Assembly (NCBI GenBank): GCA_945938205.1
Contig: CAMEUL010000007.1
Location: 1-15,494, forward strand
From: an uncultured Traorella sp.
GTDB taxonomy: Bacteria > Bacillota_I > Bacilli_A > Erysipelotrichales > Erysipelotrichaceae
Direction of reading: 5' to 3'
Length of the DNA stretch: 15,494 nucleotides
A program made the position numbers and the translations under genes. Below the pieces are notes generated by a model, which was given only the letters and a program-made list of their open reading frames with translations, was not told the origin of the DNA and did no database searches. This document shows positions 14,901-15,494 of the stretch, in pieces. The number at the start of each line of letters is the position of its first letter. The stretch's first letter is position 1.

Positions 14901-15494
14901 GTGGTGGAGATATTACACAGGGTCTTCCTCGTGTTGAAGAACTTTTCGAAGCACGTAATCCAAAGGGTGCAGCTGTTCTTGCTAAGATTTCAGGTGAAAT
15001 CACTTCTATTACACAGTCATCTAATGCTGGATATGAAGTTGTCATTACCAATGAAAATGAAAGCCAGGTACACAAATTAGGTGCTACTCAGGCGATTCGT
15101 TCATGGCTGAAAGAAGGAAGTCGCATCGAAGCCGGAGACAAGATTACAGAAGGACCAATTTATCCAAAAGAACTTTTGGAAGTTGCCGGTGTTCTTGATG
15201 TAGAAAAATACATCTTGAAAGAAGTCAAGAAAGTATATAACTCTCAGGGTATTGATATTTCCGATAAACATATTGAAGTCATGATCCGTCAGATGCTGCG
15301 TAAAGTGGTTGTTATTGATGGAGGAGATACAACACTGAATGCTGGTATTCAGATCTCATTGACAGAAATCACGAAAATTAACCGTCGTGCTCTCATTTCA
15401 GGATTGAAGCCGGCTCAGTTTAAACCGGTACTGCTGGGTATTTCAAAAGCCAGCGTTGAAACAGATTCCTTCCTATCAGCTGCTTCATTCCAGG
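11954..15494 (+). CDS. rpoC: DNA-directed RNA polymerase subunit beta', C-terminus cut off by the window
   Basis: The largest core subunit; 1180 complete residues are present and the frame is open at the right edge. The first zinc site is C59, C61, C74 and C77 (ECYCGKY, VVCDRCGVE). The catalytic Mg2+ loop NADFDGDQ has D449, D451 and D453. The bridge-helix region (FREGLNVSEFFISTHGVRKG) and the trigger-loop region (GEPGTQLTMRTFHTGGVA) are intact. The second zinc site is C851, C927, C934 and C937. Two small deviations stand out: about nine extra residues in the loop before the bridge helix (SQSKSAKSYQP, 779-789), and about three extra at the trigger-loop tip (SAGGG from 981). GGAGG at 11941-11945 overlaps the last base of the rpoB stop and serves as the ribosome site for ATG 11954. 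The missing part should be short, as the sequence stops in the conserved SFLSAASFQ. Confidence 0.97.
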   Translation, partial: MSVNNISSIRVQLASPQRILEWSHGEVKKPETINYRSQKPERDGLFCERIFGPSKDWECYCGKYKKVRYKGVVCDRCGVEITKSSVRRERMGHIELAAPVAHIWYLRGIPSRMALLLDITPKQLEEVVYFVSWIVTDPRDTKLMYKQILSEREYRENVAIYGPGSFVAQTGAEAIQTLLKEVGIEKEFNAVKADLENSQGEKRKKLIKRLDTIDAFRNSSNKPEWMVLTVLPVIPPDLRPMLQLDGGRFATSDLNDLYRRVITRNNRLKKLLDLGTPAIIVQNEKRMLQEAVDALIDNGRRSKPISGPGGRALKSLSHSLKGKQGRFRQNLLGKRVDFSGRSVIAVGPDLKMYQCGLPREMALQLFKPFVINEIVNKDIASNPKTAEKLIDRLDPRVWDIVEEVIDGYPVLLNRAPTLHRLGIQAFKPKLVEGRAIRLHPLVTTAFNADFDGDQMAVHVPLSEEARAEALVLMLGSNNILSPKDGKPIVTPSQDMVLGNYYLTMEETAEDMREEAKRYRDVDCEEQALLWERFADNEGHVFKDVNEVLMAYDQKAVHLHSRIAVLAGSLNKTTFTPEQNKMYLMTTVGKIIFNQMFPNDFPYLNEVSDDNFKATPDRFFIKPGENVKEIIASQPIIPEVKKKQLGLVIAQVFARYSTQKTSEILDAIKDLGFKYSTVAGITVALSDIQVVENKEEKIEEGKRKAEELMALRRKGKLTMQEWETHLNKLWDNIKNQIGDELMENLDHKNSINMMADSGARGNKSNFTQLAGMRGLMSKPSQSKSAKSYQPSIIEVPIYSCFREGLNVSEFFISTHGVRKGLTDTALKTAESGYLTRRLVDVAQDIVVREEDCGTDNGFLVETIMDRKTNTEIIRLYDRLVGRYSKETITDPKTGEVIIESDEYIDETIAKKIVDAGIEKVLIRSAFTCKSIYGVCKKCYGRNMATGKVVEVGESIGIMAAQSIGEPGTQLTMRTFHTGGVASAGGGDITQGLPRVEELFEARNPKGAAVLAKISGEITSITQSSNAGYEVVITNENESQVHKLGATQAIRSWLKEGSRIEAGDKITEGPIYPKELLEVAGVLDVEKYILKEVKKVYNSQGIDISDKHIEVMIRQMLRKVVVIDGGDTTLNAGIQISLTEITKINRRALISGLKPAQFKPVLLGISKASVETDSFLSAASFQ

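Noticed and set aside
1..15494. Search for CRISPR arrays, insertion sequences, tRNA or rRNA genes and phage genes
   Set aside because: No regular repeats, transposase-like frames, tRNA-like folds or integrase genes were seen; all long gaps are explained by leaders, promoters and the interrupted gene.

Overview
The window is core chromosome of a low-GC Gram-positive bacterium (Bacillota). The gene order cysS - mrnC - rlmB - sigma factor - rpmG - secE - nusG - rplK - rplA - rplJ - rplL - (rsmC-like) - rpoB - rpoC is the classic Firmicutes translation/transcription block. Several protein details point to the Erysipelotrichia/Mollicutes side rather than Bacilli or Clostridia. These are a shortened proline loop in L11, Asn instead of His at the rifampicin-pocket position equivalent to E. 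coli RpoB 526, and a beta subunit about 185 residues longer than that of B. subtilis. This affiliation is inference from remembered family sequences. All genes lie on the + strand.

Layout. 1-371: 3' end of gap, closed by a strong terminator. 372-670: a promoter and a cysteine T-box riboswitch (specifier UGC, bulge UGGA) with its terminator/antiterminator switch. 671-3737: a tightly packed operon of cysS, mrnC, rlmB and a diverged sigma-70-family gene in the sigH position, with overlaps or 1-16 nt gaps. 3738-4679: rpmG, secE and nusG, with a candidate promoter starting at the sigma-gene stop codon. 4680-5943: a promoter and a structured leader, then rplK and rplA. 5944-7075: a promoter, an L10-type leader with an attenuator, then rplJ, rplL and a terminator. 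7076-7694: an rsmC-like methyltransferase gene with an in-frame TAA at codon 13 and a 13-bp hairpin starting inside that stop. 7695-15494: a promoter and leader hairpin, then rpoB, then rpoC, which runs off the right edge.

Together these genes supply tRNA charging, rRNA maturation and modification, the stalk and L1 regions of the large ribosomal subunit, the translocon subunit SecE, and the two large subunits of RNA polymerase with NusG. Control is by RNA leaders: a T-box senses uncharged tRNA-Cys, L10(L12)4 represses its own mRNA, and the rplK leader probably also acts autogenously.

No mobile element, CRISPR array, tRNA or rRNA gene is seen. The most unusual items are the interrupted methyltransferase gene with its hairpin, the shortened L11 loop, the rifampicin-site Asn, and lineage-type insertions in RpoB and in the RpoC F-loop. 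I do not see a clearly new multi-gene system; this is an ordinary housekeeping region with some odd details.
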